NCBI GenBank assembly: GCA_022844475.1
Contig: JALHLR010000001.1
Location: 124,001 to 188,000 of the forward strand
Direction of reading: 5' to 3'
Length of the DNA: 64,000 bases
DNA from: Hyphomonadaceae bacterium
Lineage (GTDB): Bacteria; Pseudomonadota; Alphaproteobacteria; Caulobacterales; Hyphomonadaceae
The position numbers and the translations under genes were made by a program. This document shows positions 44,118 through 53,684 of this stretch, one piece after another. Numbering within the stretch: the first letter of the stretch is position 1; each line of letters opens with the position of its first letter. The notes under the pieces are model-generated. The model worked only from the letters and a program-made list of their open reading frames with translations, was not told the DNA's origin and made no database searches.

Positions 44118-45176
44118 ATGGCCTCTGTGCTTGAGGAGTTCCGGCTCCAGTCGCGATTCTGCGGCGAGTTCGGTTCGCCCTTTACCCGCGACCTGCTGGC
44201 GCGCGCGGCGGACGACCTGGCTGCGGGCGGGATCGTCGCAGAGCTGACCGATGCGTGGCCAGGCTCCCCGCGCACTGCTGCGGTATCCCTTCGCCTTGCC
44301 GGCGCGTTGCACGCGGCCGTGCTGGCGTCGCGCGATCCGGTGCTCGCGGCGGGTTATCCCCATGCACGCACTGACTGGTCGATGGACGCTGTGTGGCCCC
44401 TGGCGCAGGCCTTCCTTCGGCGCGAGGAAGCATGGGTACGCGACTTCATGCGTTCGCCGCCGCAGACCAACGAGACTGCGCGCTCGACCGGCCTCGCGTG
44501 CGGTTTCCTGTGGCTTGCACAGACTGCCCCGCAGCCTTTCCACATGCTCGAAATCGGGGCGAGCGCAGGACTCAATCTGAACTGGGATCAGTTCGCTTAC
44601 GCCCATCCGCCCTGGGGCAGGGAGCGTGTGGCGGGGCCATTCATGCCGACCCTGATCACCGGGGCCGCGCCGCTCTGGCAGGATATCGCGATCGCTTCAC
44701 GTGCCGCGTGTGACCAGAATCCGCTCGATCCGTCAGACCGTCACGATCAGCTGCGCCTGCGTGCCTATGTCTGGCCGGACCAGGCGGCGCGGCTGCATCG
44801 GCTCGACGCAGCGCTGGCGCTCGCGCAGCGGGCGGGCGTAGCTGTCGAAAAAGCCGATGCTGCTGAATGGGTGAAGGAGCGGTTGGCAGGCGACCTGCCG
44901 GATGGGACGACTGTGGTTTATCACTCTGTCTTTCTGCAATATCCTCCCGCAGAGGTCCGCGAAGCGATCGCCGTGGCGATCGAGGCGGCAGGCGCCCGCA
45001 CTACCTCATTGAAGCAACTCGCCCGCGTGAGCTTCGAGCCGGAAACCGTTGTTGGCGGTCCCCATGGCTCGGCGCGTTACGTGCTGCACGTCACGCGGTG
45101 GGAGAATGGCCAGCGCAGTGAAGCCACGCTGGCCGATGTCGATCCGCACGGACGAAAGCTGACCTGGCTGGCCTGA
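44118..45176 (+). CDS. DUF2332 family protein
   Basis: A 352-residue soluble protein with the DUF2332 signature: LQSRFCGEFGSPFTRDLLAR at the N-terminus, HMLEIGASAGLNLNWDQFAY in the middle, and PDGTTVVYHSVFLQYPPAEV. The LEIGASAGLN segment resembles the SAM-binding loop of methyltransferases, so a methyltransferase-like fold is plausible, but no activity is established. It has a GGAG ribosome binding site and follows the dehydrogenase by 8 bp, so an operon is likely. Confidence 0.82.
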   Translation: MASVLEEFRLQSRFCGEFGSPFTRDLLARAADDLAAGGIVAELTDAWPGSPRTAAVSLRLAGALHAAVLASRDPVLAAGYPHARTDWSMDAVWPLAQAFLRREEAWVRDFMRSPPQTNETARSTGLACGFLWLAQTAPQPFHMLEIGASAGLNLNWDQFAYAHPPWGRERVAGPFMPTLITGAAPLWQDIAIASRAACDQNPLDPSDRHDQLRLRAYVWPDQAARLHRLDAALALAQRAGVAVEKADAAEWVKERLAGDLPDGTTVVYHSVFLQYPPAEVREAIAVAIEAAGARTTSLKQLARVSFEPETVVGGPHGSARYVLHVTRWENGQRSEATLADVDPHGRKLTWLA

Positions 45177-46748
45177 CTATTCGGCCGCTTTGAGCGTCGG
45201 CGTCTCCGGCGTCCATTTGAGGCGCGGGCTGCGGGCGGCGCGCGTCTCGTCGAGGCGGCGGGCAGGAGCAAGGTGCGGCGCCGACTTCAGGGACGGATCC
45301 TTCTGCACTGCCCGGCGCGCGATCGAGGCGAGGGCGTCACAGAAACGGTCAAGCTCTGCTTTCGACTCCGTCTCGGTCGGCTCGATCAGCATCGCGCCGT
45401 GGACGACGAGCGGGAAATACATCGTCATCGGGTGATAGCCCTCGTCGATGAGGCCCTTGGCGATGTCGATCGTCTCGACACCCGTGTCCTTCAGGAACCC
45501 GTCCGAGAACAGCGCCTCGTGCATGCAGTAGCCTTCGAACGCCGGCGACATCAGCGGCTTGAGGCGCGCAAGGATGTAGTTGGCGTTGAGCACCGCATCT
45601 TCTGCAACCTGGCGCAGGCCATCCGCGCCGTGGCTGAGGATATAGGCGAGCGCGCGGGTGAACATCCCCATCTGGCCGTGGAAGGCGCACATGCGGCCGA
45701 ACGAGTCCGGCGCTTCCGAGTGGTGCTCGACGAAACGCAGGCCGTCGGCGGTCTTCACGATTAACGGCACAGGTGCATACGGAGCGAGGGCCTCCGAGAG
45801 AACTGTGGGACCAGACCCCGGCCCGCCGCCGCCATGTGGCGTGGAGAATGTCTTGTGCAGGTTGATGTGCATTGCGTCGACGCCAAGATCGCCGGGACGA
45901 ACCCGACCGACGATGGCGTTGAAATTTGCGCCGTCACAATAGAAGTATCCACCTGCGGCGTGGATCAGGTCTGCGATTGTCCTGATATCCCGCTCGAACA
46001 GCCCGCACGTGTTCGGGTTGGTCAGCATGATGCCGGCCACGTCGGATGACTCGACCAGCTTCGACTTCAGGTCTTCGAGATCGACACGGCCGTCGGGCGC
46101 GGCGTTGATCTCGTCGATGATGAAGCCGCATTGGGCTGCGGTGGCGGGGTTTGTCCCGTGGGCCGAGACAGGCACCAGCACGCGCTTGCGCGTCTCGCCT
46201 TCGCCGCGCGCGATCAGGGCGGCGCGGATGGCCAGCATGCCGGCGAGCTCGCCATGGGCGCCCGCCTTCGGGCTCATCGCGACAGCTGGCATGTTGGTAA
46301 GCTTGCAGAGCCAGTCGGCCAGCTCCTCTATCACCTCAAGTGCGCCCTGCACGGTGGCTTGCGGCTGCATTGGGTGAACGTCGGCGAATCCCGGCAGGCG
46401 CGCCACTTTCTCGTTGAGGCGCGGATTGTGTTTCATCGTGCACGAGCCGAGGGGGAAAAGGCCAAGGTCGATCGCATAATTGCGCTGAGACAGCCTCACA
46501 TAATGGCGCACAGCTTCTGGTTCAGTGAGGCCGGGCAGGCCGGTCGGCGCGCCGCGCGTCACGCCACCGAGGCGGGCTTTTGTGCCTTTCGGCCTGGCAA
46601 GATCGACGCCCGTCTTGTCGGTCGATCCGATCTCGAAGATCAGGCCCTCAGCCTGCAGCAGGCCCCTGGAGCCGGACACGGTGTACGCCGTGTCGGTCCC
46701 GTCGACAGCGGTGATGGAGGTCGGGCGTCCGGTTGAGTTCATGGTCAT
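45177..46748 (-). CDS. gcvPB: Glycine decarboxylase subunit 2 GcvPB
   Basis: A 523-residue PLP subunit of the glycine cleavage P-protein. It has GLFPLGSCTMKHNPRLNEKV, SPKAGAHGELAGMLAIRAAL, PVSAHGTNPATAAQCGF and the PLP-Lys loop INLHKTFSTPHGGGGPGSGP. The start ATG at 46748 overlaps the gcvPA stop (TAATG), which I prefer over a longer open frame. A 30-residue N-terminal extension and a C-terminal tail (RAVQKDPSLKSAPHLAPARR) lengthen it. It works with GcvPA, GcvT and GcvH. Confidence 0.95.
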   Translation of the reverse strand: MTMNSTGRPTSITAVDGTDTAYTVSGSRGLLQAEGLIFEIGSTDKTGVDLARPKGTKARLGGVTRGAPTGLPGLTEPEAVRHYVRLSQRNYAIDLGLFPLGSCTMKHNPRLNEKVARLPGFADVHPMQPQATVQGALEVIEELADWLCKLTNMPAVAMSPKAGAHGELAGMLAIRAALIARGEGETRKRVLVPVSAHGTNPATAAQCGFIIDEINAAPDGRVDLEDLKSKLVESSDVAGIMLTNPNTCGLFERDIRTIADLIHAAGGYFYCDGANFNAIVGRVRPGDLGVDAMHINLHKTFSTPHGGGGPGSGPTVLSEALAPYAPVPLIVKTADGLRFVEHHSEAPDSFGRMCAFHGQMGMFTRALAYILSHGADGLRQVAEDAVLNANYILARLKPLMSPAFEGYCMHEALFSDGFLKDTGVETIDIAKGLIDEGYHPMTMYFPLVVHGAMLIEPTETESKAELDRFCDALASIARRAVQKDPSLKSAPHLAPARRLDETRAARSPRLKWTPETPTLKAAE

Positions 46749-48094
46749 TACAGCACCTTCGCCAGAGCGGCGGCATAAGCCTCGATGTCCCCAGCGGTTA
46801 CGCACTCCGTCGCCGCCGCGATAATCACATTGTCCATTCCTGCTCCCGGGAAGAGCCGCGAGGCGCGCACGCCGCCGATCACGTCCTGTTTCTCCAGGGC
46901 GGCCAGCACTTCGTCAGCAGGCTTCGGCGTCGAGAAGGCGATCTCGTTGAAGTAGCGCGGCGTCAGCACCTTAACGCCTTTCACCGCCGCGAGGGCATCT
47001 GCCAGGTCACACGCCGCCTCATGGTTCAGCGTTGCGAGCTGCGTCAGTCCCTTGTCGCCCAGCAAAGTCATGTGCGCGGTGAAGGCCAGCATGCAGAGAC
47101 CGCTGTTGGTGCAGATGTTGGACGTGGCCTTGTCGCGCCGGATATGCTGCTCCCGCGTGGACAGCGTCAGCACGAAGCCGCGCTTGCCATCAGCGTCCAC
47201 CGTTTCGCCGCACAGGCGGCCCGGCATCTGGCGCATGAATTTCGACTTGCAGGTGAAAAGGCCGACATACGGCCCGCCGAAGCCGAGCGGTACACCTATC
47301 GACTGTCCCTCGCCAACTGCGATGTCGGCACCCATTTCGCCGGGCGTCTTCACAAGGCCGAGCGACACCGCCTCGGTGAACACGCTCACCAGCAGCGCAC
47401 CCTTGGCATGGGCGGCGTCTGCGACAGGCGACAGGTCCGTCAATGTGCCGAACAGGTTGGGCGACTGGCCGATGACGCAGGCGGCCACCTCCGTTACAGC
47501 CCTGGCGAGTTCAAGTTCGCCGTCGATGGCAGGATCGAGCTGGATCACCCTGATGCCGGCTGCTTCGCACAGCGTACGCGTGGTGTCGGCATAGTGCGGG
47601 TGCAGGCCGCCCGACATGATGACGGTGTTCCGCTTCGTCACGCGGCAGGCCATCACCGCGGCTTCGGCGCAGGCGGTCGAGCCATCATACATGGAGGCGT
47701 TGGCCACCTCCATGCCGGTGAGCGCCGCGACCTGGGTCTGGAATTCGAACATCGACTGCAGCGTGCCCTGCGCAATCTCGGGCTGGTAGGGTGTGTAGGT
47801 CGTGAGGAATTCCGAGCGCTGGATGATGTGATCCACGCTTGCGGGAATGTGGTGCTTGTAGGCGCCGCAGCCGACGAAGAACGGTCCGTCGCTCGCGGCG
47901 CGGTTCTTCCTCGACAGCTTCGTCATGTGGCGGTCGACCTCAAGCTCGCCCTGGTGATTGGGCAGGCCGGGCACCGGACCCTTGAGCCGGGCGGCCGCTG
48001 GTACGTCGCCATAGAAATCGTCCACCGACTTCGCGCCGATGGCCTTCAGCATGTCCGCGCGGTCGACTGCGGTGAGGGGGAGGTAGCGCATCAC
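46748..48094 (-). CDS. gcvPA: Glycine decarboxylase subunit 1 GcvPA
   Basis: A 448-residue subunit with the family start [42 protein letters not shown]-like N-terminus, [20 protein letters not shown] and [20 protein letters not shown]. Together with GcvPB it decarboxylates glycine onto the GcvH lipoyl arm. It overlaps the upstream paiB-like stop (ATGA) and the downstream gcvPB start. Confidence 0.95.
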   Translation of the reverse strand: MMRYLPLTAVDRADMLKAIGAKSVDDFYGDVPAAARLKGPVPGLPNHQGELEVDRHMTKLSRKNRAASDGPFFVGCGAYKHHIPASVDHIIQRSEFLTTYTPYQPEIAQGTLQSMFEFQTQVAALTGMEVANASMYDGSTACAEAAVMACRVTKRNTVIMSGGLHPHYADTTRTLCEAAGIRVIQLDPAIDGELELARAVTEVAACVIGQSPNLFGTLTDLSPVADAAHAKGALLVSVFTEAVSLGLVKTPGEMGADIAVGEGQSIGVPLGFGGPYVGLFTCKSKFMRQMPGRLCGETVDADGKRGFVLTLSTREQHIRRDKATSNICTNSGLCMLAFTAHMTLLGDKGLTQLATLNHEAACDLADALAAVKGVKVLTPRYFNEIAFSTPKPADEVLAALEKQDVIGGVRASRLFPGAGMDNVIIAAATECVTAGDIEAYAAALAKVL

Positions 48095-48729
48095 AATACC
48101 TTCTTCGTCATCTCTGCCGCGAGTTGCCGTGCGGCGTGATCGTGTGAATGGGTGAAGCCGTTGAGAACGCCAGCGCGGTCGCCTTCCGGCCGGTTCTGCG
48201 AAAGCTTGGCAATGCCTTCGATCGCCGCAATCGTGAGGCGTACGCCGATGATGGCGTTCAGCATCTTCGCAATGTAGTCATCCGGCGCGTCTGCGACTTT
48301 CCATGGAGTAGCAGTCGGTTGTTCCATCATGTCCGTGATCTGGCTGACCTGATCGAGCAGTGCGCGTTGATCATCGAAAGTCTCGGCCGAACCAGTCGCG
48401 TGCACAGCCATGTAGTTCCAGGTCGGCACGACCTTGCCATGCTCGCGCTTCGAGACGTAGAGCGACGGCGTCACGTAGGCATCCGGGCCCGTGAAGATGG
48501 CCAGCGCCGGCGCGCCGCGCCCGGCGGCCATTGCGAACGGATTGTTGCGCGCCACATGGCCCTCGAGGGCGAATGGCGCGCCAGCCGCATCGCGGGTCAG
48601 GAGCATAGGTATGTGCGCTGCGAGTGGGCCTGCTTCACCGGTCACGACAAGCGTTGCAAAGTGGCGCGCCTCGATGAAGGCGGCCAGTTCGGCAGTGTCG
48701 TCGATCCGGAAGTGGGCGGGCGCGTGCAT
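48091..48729 (-). CDS. PaiB-like FMN-binding negative transcriptional regulator
   Basis: I choose the ATG at 48729 (212 residues), 8 nt after the gcvH stop. The protein shows the FMN-binding PaiB layout: [74 protein letters not shown] and [13 protein letters not shown]. subtilis PaiB is a negative regulator of sporulation and protease genes; others are flavin-dependent enzymes of unknown activity. Its place inside a glycine cleavage operon is unusual. Confidence 0.8.
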   Translation of the reverse strand: MHAPAHFRIDDTAELAAFIEARHFATLVVTGEAGPLAAHIPMLLTRDAAGAPFALEGHVARNNPFAMAAGRGAPALAIFTGPDAYVTPSLYVSKREHGKVVPTWNYMAVHATGSAETFDDQRALLDQVSQITDMMEQPTATPWKVADAPDDYIAKMLNAIIGVRLTIAAIEGIAKLSQNRPEGDRAGVLNGFTHSHDHAARQLAAEMTKKVL

Positions 48730-48736
48730 TACGTGT

Positions 48737-49108
48737 TCACTGGCTGGCGCAGAAAGCATCGTAGGCGGCCTTGTCCATTAGGCCGGTGAGCTGGCCCTTG
48801 TCGGCGAGCCTGATCTTGACGAACCAGCCGCCGCCTTCCGGGTCCTCGTTGACTTTGGCGGGCTCGTCCACGATGGCGGCGTTGGCTGCAGTGACTTCGC
48901 CGGTTACCGGAGCGTAGACGTCCGAGGCGGCTTTCACCGACTCGACCACGGCCATGTCCGCTTCCTTTTTCACCGACTTGCCTACATCCGGCAGTTCGAC
49001 GAACACGACATCGCCGAGCTTCTCGGCAGCGAATTTCGTGATGCCCACTGTGCCAACGTCGCCGTCGACGCTGATCCATTCATGTTCGCTTGTGTAATAC
49101 GTGGTCAT
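48737..49108 (-). CDS. gcvH: Glycine cleavage system H protein GcvH
   Basis: A 123-residue lipoyl carrier protein. The lipoyl-Lys is K59 in [14 protein letters not shown]; the usual [20 protein letters not shown]-like region and a C-terminal [20 protein letters not shown] match the family. It shuttles the aminomethyl group between P-, T- and L-proteins. It is 12 bp after gcvT. Confidence 0.97.
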   Translation of the reverse strand: MTTYYTSEHEWISVDGDVGTVGITKFAAEKLGDVVFVELPDVGKSVKKEADMAVVESVKAASDVYAPVTGEVTAANAAIVDEPAKVNEDPEGGGWFVKIRLADKGQLTGLMDKAAYDAFCASQ

Positions 49109-49120
49109 CTCAAATCCCCT

Positions 49121-50281
49121 CTAGCGTTTGTATTTCGCAGGCACGAACGGCAGCGTGGCGACTTCCGCCTCCAGCGCCTTGCCGCGTACGATCAGTTTCA
49201 GCGGCGTACCGGCCTTGGTGTAGGTTGTGTCGACATAGCCTTGCGCGATCGGCCCGTTGACTGTCGGGCCGAAGCCGCCTGACGTAACGACACCGATCGT
49301 CTCGCCGTCCGTGTTCTGGATTTCCGCGCCTTCGCGCGCCGGCGCGCGGCCTAGCGGCCTGATGCCGACGCGTTTGGACGGCACGCCTTCCTTGAGTTCG
49401 CGCAGGATGCGGTCGGCGCCAGGAAAGTCGCCGCGTTCGCGCCGTGCCTTTGAGATCATCCAGGACAGCGAGGCGGCAACGGGCGTTTTCGAGATGTCGA
49501 TGTCATGGCCATAGAGACACATGCCGCCTTCGAGTCGAAGCGAGTCACGGGCGCCCAGGCCGATGGATTTGACGCGAGGGTCTTCGAGCAGGCGGTTTGC
49601 GAAGGTTTCGCCGTGCTCGGCGGGAACGAGGATCTCGAACCCATCTTCGCCGGTGTAGCCGCAGCGAGTGGCGATGACGTTGCCGAAGGCTGTATGTTTG
49701 ATCTCGCGGAACGTCATGAAGGTGAGCGGCACAGCTTCGGGAAGGATCCCGGCGATCACCGCTTCGGCCTCTGGCCCCTGAATGGCGATAAGGGCGCGAT
49801 TGTCTGCACGATGGAGTTCGGCCTCCGCGCCTGCAGCTTCCGCGATCAGTGCGAAATCGTTCTCTTTTGTTCCGGCGTTGACGACGATGTACAGCATGCC
49901 CTGCTGATCATCGCGGGGCGGACGGCCGATCATAAGGTCGTCGATGATCCCGCCATTCGCATCCAGCAGGACGGTAAGCTGCACCTTGCCGGGAGCGAGG
50001 CCTGCGATGTCTGAAGGGACAAGCCGCTCGACGATGGAGGCGACCTTTCTGTGCGCCTGATCGCCGCCGCCCAGCTGGGGGAGGGACAGGAAGCTCGGCC
50101 CCATATGCGAGACGTCGAACAGCCCGGCATGGCTCCGCGTCCAGTTGTGTTCGGCCATGATGCCGTCGGCATACTGGATAGGCATGTCATAGCCGCCGAA
50201 CTCGGCCATGCGCGCGCCGAGCCGCGTGTGCAGCCTGTGCAGTGGGGTCGTTTTCAGGGGGGTGTTCGAGACGTCCGTCAT
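49121..50281 (-). CDS. gcvT: Aminomethyltransferase GcvT
   Basis: A 386-residue T-protein of the glycine cleavage system that passes the aminomethyl carbon to tetrahydrofolate. The N-terminal GYDMPIQYADGIMAEHNWTR and FDVSHMGPSFL, GYTGEDGFEILVP and ARDSLRLEGGMCLYGHDID are diagnostic. The start at 50281 follows a GGAG element; a longer frame to 50368 overlaps the riboswitch and is rejected. It is the first gene of gcvT-gcvH-paiB-gcvPA-gcvPB. Confidence 0.95.
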   Translation of the reverse strand: MTDVSNTPLKTTPLHRLHTRLGARMAEFGGYDMPIQYADGIMAEHNWTRSHAGLFDVSHMGPSFLSLPQLGGGDQAHRKVASIVERLVPSDIAGLAPGKVQLTVLLDANGGIIDDLMIGRPPRDDQQGMLYIVVNAGTKENDFALIAEAAGAEAELHRADNRALIAIQGPEAEAVIAGILPEAVPLTFMTFREIKHTAFGNVIATRCGYTGEDGFEILVPAEHGETFANRLLEDPRVKSIGLGARDSLRLEGGMCLYGHDIDISKTPVAASLSWMISKARRERGDFPGADRILRELKEGVPSKRVGIRPLGRAPAREGAEIQNTDGETIGVVTSGGFGPTVNGPIAQGYVDTTYTKAGTPLKLIVRGKALEAEVATLPFVPAKYKR

Positions 50282-50321
50282 TACCACTCCAACAGCTGCG
50301 CAGCACCGCGTTTCCGCGATT

Positions 50322-50536
50322 GCGCCCCCGCTGTCGGATGTGCCTGAGAGATTCACGGCCCCACCCAATCAAGGATGTCGCGGCGCTTACTCCGTCGGCG
50401 GCGGAACCAAATCCGCGCTTTCCAGCGTTGTCGTCACTCCCGCGGCCCTTTTGCCTGAGCGTTTCCTGGGCGGTTGCGCCTTCGGCGGCTGCGCCATTCT
50501 TCAACAAGAAAGAATGGGGTACAGCTCTCTCCCGCG
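50322..50536 (-). ncRNA. Tandem glycine riboswitch upstream of gcvT
   Basis: The minus-strand leader holds two copies of the glycine aptamer. Aptamer 1 starts CGGGAGAGAGC (about 50535) and has GCCGAAGGCGCAACC, then CTCAGGCAAAAGG (about 50460-50447); aptamer 2 has GCTGGAAAGCG, CCGACGGAGTAAGC and CTCTCAGGCACATCCGACAG (about 50353-50334). These are the conserved glycine riboswitch elements. The switch ends about 40 nt upstream of gcvT and usually turns the operon on when glycine is abundant. Confidence 0.92.
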
Positions 50537-50540
50537 GGGA

Positions 50541-51065
50541 TCGATCGACCTTGCCGGCAGCACGCGCCTCCCGGCGGGCGCTGACGTTGGCGTCATCTGC
50601 CCTCGGGCGGGGGCGTGCGTCAATGGCGCGGATGCGCCAAGGTTGGGGATGGTGCTGAACCTGTCACTTTCCAGCCGTTCAGTGACCCGGGTGTCAGAGA
50701 ACGGGCGCCTGCTTCGTCCAGTTGCGGTGGTGCAATCGAACAAGCTGTCCGGCCGTTTAGCTCTTGATACCTTCCGGCCTGCGTCGAGTCGAAGGTCGAT
50801 CCTGTCGAGCTTGCTAAATCATTCGGGCCTCTCGCGTCGGTTTGGGATTCCCGCAGCAGTATCAGTCTGAACCCGCCACCCGCTTGGCGCCCGCAATCCT
50901 GTGACCATCCGCTGGCGCGGTGGGTCGATCACGCCAAGACCATGTGCGAGCGACCCGGTGGTCGCTATCTCAGTCCTGGGCTGGAGCGAGTATGGCAGCG
51001 GCGAGCGAGCCGAGGCCGCTCTGACCCGGCTGCCGGCACGCTGATCGGCGAGGGGGCACACGACA
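50541..51065. other. 525-bp region upstream of the gcv leader
   Basis: It should hold the gcv promoter at its low-coordinate end. Overlapping frames on both strands (for instance minus 50819-51280) lack ribosome binding sites and domains, and their codon use is not gene-like. I see nothing else that can be supported. Confidence 0.45.
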
Positions 51066-51368
51066 GTGATCATCGCTGGTGGGCTGCCGCTGATCATCAA
51101 GCCGGACATCGAGAGTGCGGAGGGGGAGGTTCGTCGCTCAGCGCCGGAACTGCGGCGCGAGGCGGCATGTCTCCTGATTGGGCCACATGGTTGCCTGCGG
51201 CCGGGCTCTTCCGGCGTGTCTCCGCTCCGAGATGCCTTGAAGGGGCGGCAGGTCGAGATGCTGCTGGCTGGCGAAAACATCGCACTGATCGCGTCCAGCC
51301 TGATGAGCGACCGTCACGACGCCAGCCCGGAATTGCCGGACGTCATTGCGTTTCGTGATCCGCGATAG
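51066..51368 (+). CDS. Hypothetical small protein (uncertain)
   Basis: A GTG start at 51066 gives 100 residues (VIIAGGLPLIIKPDIESAEG, LRREAACLLIGPHG, NIALIASSLMSDRHD). The protein is soluble and has some alternating hydrophobic pattern, yet no family is recognised. A minus-strand frame overlaps it. It could be an unrecorded gene or chance, and the reading direction is undecided. Confidence 0.35.
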   Translation: MIIAGGLPLIIKPDIESAEGEVRRSAPELRREAACLLIGPHGCLRPGSSGVSPLRDALKGRQVEMLLAGENIALIASSLMSDRHDASPELPDVIAFRDPR

Positions 51369-51466
51369 ACGCCAGTCAGGTCAGCTCAATTCGAGCATGC
51401 TCTGCAAGCGGGCCAGCGTTCCGACTGCGATCGGCGGACGCCGCCGGCGCAGCCAGGGCAGCCTCA

Positions 51467-52348
51467 TCACGCGGCGCGCATGCGGCCGAGGCGCTTGTCG
51501 ACGACCTTCTTCAGGCCTGCGACGAGGTTTTCGCGTTCTTCATGATGCTCGCCGGTCAGGACGCCCAGCGTGTGCATGGCGTCGATATGAGTCCTCAAGA
51601 CGTCCGGCTCCGCCGCGCCGCTTGCGCCAATCGCGGTGATGTAGCGGCCAAGCGAACGTGCTGCCTCGCCCATCATCTGGTCCTTGACCTCGTCAGCCTT
51701 TTGCTCGGTTTCCTTTACCGCGAAGAAGATTTCGCGAAGCTTGCGGCGATCTCCGGGCGTTAGTCCGTTCGAAAGTTCGCTGATCTTCTTGACGCAGGCG
51801 CGCACAGCGGCGCGGTTGTCCGCGTGTTCCCAGATCGCAGCCGTTGGCTGGTCGCCGATGGGGTCGATGAAGCGACGCATGGGGCCGTCATACTCCTCGA
51901 CCATCCGCCGGCGCCGGCATGGACCAACATAGACCGCGCAATCGATGAACTCGCGCGGACGCTCAAGCACCGACTTCACGCGAAGCAGGACGGATTGCGA
52001 CGAGAACGGACGAACCAGCATTTCATCAGCGCCGCTCTGCTGAGCTGCGTCGAGAAACGCCTTGGTCGGCGTGTCCGTCATGACGATGATGGAGGTCTGG
52101 CGCGACACATCCTTATAGCCGGCCCGGATCATTCGCGTGTATTCGAGGCCGGACAGGCCGGGAATTCGCGACGCCGTTATCACGACGCGCGGCTGCATCT
52201 CGGCGGTGCGGGCCAGCAGTTCGTTGCCGTCGCGCACGGCGTTTATCATGAAGTAGTTCGCCGCGCGCAGAACTTCGGCAAGAAGATTGCGTGAGTGCGT
52301 ATCGGAATCTGCAATCAGGAAGGTCGGCGGCACATTGCGGCTGGACAT
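51467..52348 (-). CDS. Degenerate receiver-domain protein with unknown C-terminal domain
   Basis: A 293-residue protein. The first 125 residues fold as a CheY-like receiver (TFLIADSDTHSRNLLAEVLR; IIVMTDTPTKAFLDAAQQSG; LVRPFSSQSVLLRVKSVL), but the phosphoacceptor position reads Ala59 in VVITASRIPG and the conserved Lys is Arg (VRPF). It probably cannot be phosphorylated normally. The rest (EYDGPMRRFIDPIGDQPTAA, then LREIFFAVKETEQKADEVKD) is helical and unassigned. It may be a protein-interaction module for development or chemotaxis. Confidence 0.8.
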   Translation of the reverse strand: MSSRNVPPTFLIADSDTHSRNLLAEVLRAANYFMINAVRDGNELLARTAEMQPRVVITASRIPGLSGLEYTRMIRAGYKDVSRQTSIIVMTDTPTKAFLDAAQQSGADEMLVRPFSSQSVLLRVKSVLERPREFIDCAVYVGPCRRRRMVEEYDGPMRRFIDPIGDQPTAAIWEHADNRAAVRACVKKISELSNGLTPGDRRKLREIFFAVKETEQKADEVKDQMMGEAARSLGRYITAIGASGAAEPDVLRTHIDAMHTLGVLTGEHHEERENLVAGLKKVVDKRLGRMRAA

Positions 52349-52482
52349 GTTACCCTTGCCCCTTGGACGATGCCTAGGGATAGCAAATCAGGGTTAAGGT
52401 CCCATCCGCACCGGCGCGGGAGTTTCAGTCGCTCGGATACACTTCTCGTTAGCAATTGGCGCGGACCCGGGCACCGTGGCTG

Positions 52483-53445
52483 TCACAGTGACTTCAGCCA
52501 GTCCAGCAGAAGCCGGTTGGTCTCGGCTGGCTTCTCCTGCTGGTTCCAATGGCCCGCGCCGGGGATCATGTGGAAGCCGCGCAGATCGTCGAAGTGCGCG
52601 CGCATGCGCGGTTCGATGTCCCGCCCGAACATGCGGATCCCCATGTCCCTGTCGCCCGCCAGGAACAGGGCAGGCTGGGAGATTTTCGTACCCGCACGGC
52701 GTGAAGACACGGCGAAGTCGCGATGGAAATTGCGATAGCGGTTCAGCGGCCCCCGAAAGCCCGATTGCTCGAACTCCTTCACCAGGTAGTCGATGTCCCC
52801 ATCCTTCAGCCAGGCGGGGAATTTTTCTGGATTGATCATCCCCGGCAGGAATGGCTCACCGTGCTTCTTGCCGACTGGCCAGCCGCCATCAGGCGCGTCC
52901 CCCGACCACGCGAAATAGATCCGCCGGATCGTATCGCGTACGTCCGCCTCGAATTCGGCCTCGGCCACGCCCTCGTCCTGAAAGTACACCATGTAGAAGA
53001 ACAGCCCGTTCTCCGTGAACATTTTCCGCGCGACATCAATCATTGGCGCAGAGCCATGACCCATGTGCGGGATCGACATGCCGCAGACGGCGGTGAAGCG
53101 CTCGGGGTCAGCCCACGCGGTGTTCCACACGATTGGCGCGCCCCAATCATGCCCCACGAGGATCGCCCTCCCGCCGCCCAACGCGTCGGCCACGGCCTGA
53201 TTGTCCGCGATGATGGATTGCATGTCGTAAGCTTCGACTGCGTGCGGCTTCGACGAGCCGCCATAACCGCGTACGTCGATGGCTGCAGCGGTGTAGCCGG
53301 CGTCCGCGATCGGTCCCATCTGGTGGCGCCAGGAATACCAGCTCTCCGGCCAACCATGCACCATGAGCACAAGGGGGCCTGAGCCGATCACAGCTACGCG
53401 AATGGACTGATCGCCGGACTGGACGTAGCGGAACTCATGGGCCAT
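52483..53445 (-). CDS. Epoxide hydrolase-like alpha/beta hydrolase
   Basis: A 320-residue enzyme. The oxyanion HGWPESWYSWRHQ (about 30-42), nucleophile Asp100 in GHDWGAPIVWN and a final GAGHWNQQEKP with the catalytic His are the epoxide hydrolase arrangement; two Tyr in the cap region would polarise the epoxide (FFYMVYF). It should hydrolyse epoxides by an alkyl-enzyme intermediate; haloalkane dehalogenase is less likely. It is divergent from panD. Confidence 0.88.
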   Translation of the reverse strand: MAHEFRYVQSGDQSIRVAVIGSGPLVLMVHGWPESWYSWRHQMGPIADAGYTAAAIDVRGYGGSSKPHAVEAYDMQSIIADNQAVADALGGGRAILVGHDWGAPIVWNTAWADPERFTAVCGMSIPHMGHGSAPMIDVARKMFTENGLFFYMVYFQDEGVAEAEFEADVRDTIRRIYFAWSGDAPDGGWPVGKKHGEPFLPGMINPEKFPAWLKDGDIDYLVKEFEQSGFRGPLNRYRNFHRDFAVSSRRAGTKISQPALFLAGDRDMGIRMFGRDIEPRMRAHFDDLRGFHMIPGAGHWNQQEKPAETNRLLLDWLKSL

Positions 53446-53684
53446 ATTGAGGGCTCCTCGGCGACCGTATGTATCGGTTGCGCATTGCGAACTAAGCCGG
53501 ACCCCGTCTGGGCCGTTCGCACCTTAACCAAGCTGGCGCGTGGGCCAAGCCCCGGAGCGAGCCAGTTGAAGGCAGCGCACCGCTTTCGGCCCGGGATTTT
53601 CCCAAGCCGCAAACGCAATGCGCGACGACCCGGCCCGATTTCCCGATCTGTTCGGGGGCGAGGTGCGGGCGGACGGAGGATCTG

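Noticed and set aside
46733-48139. Long plus-strand frame opposite gcvPA.
   Set aside because: His/Arg-rich antisense of a conserved enzyme; no domain.
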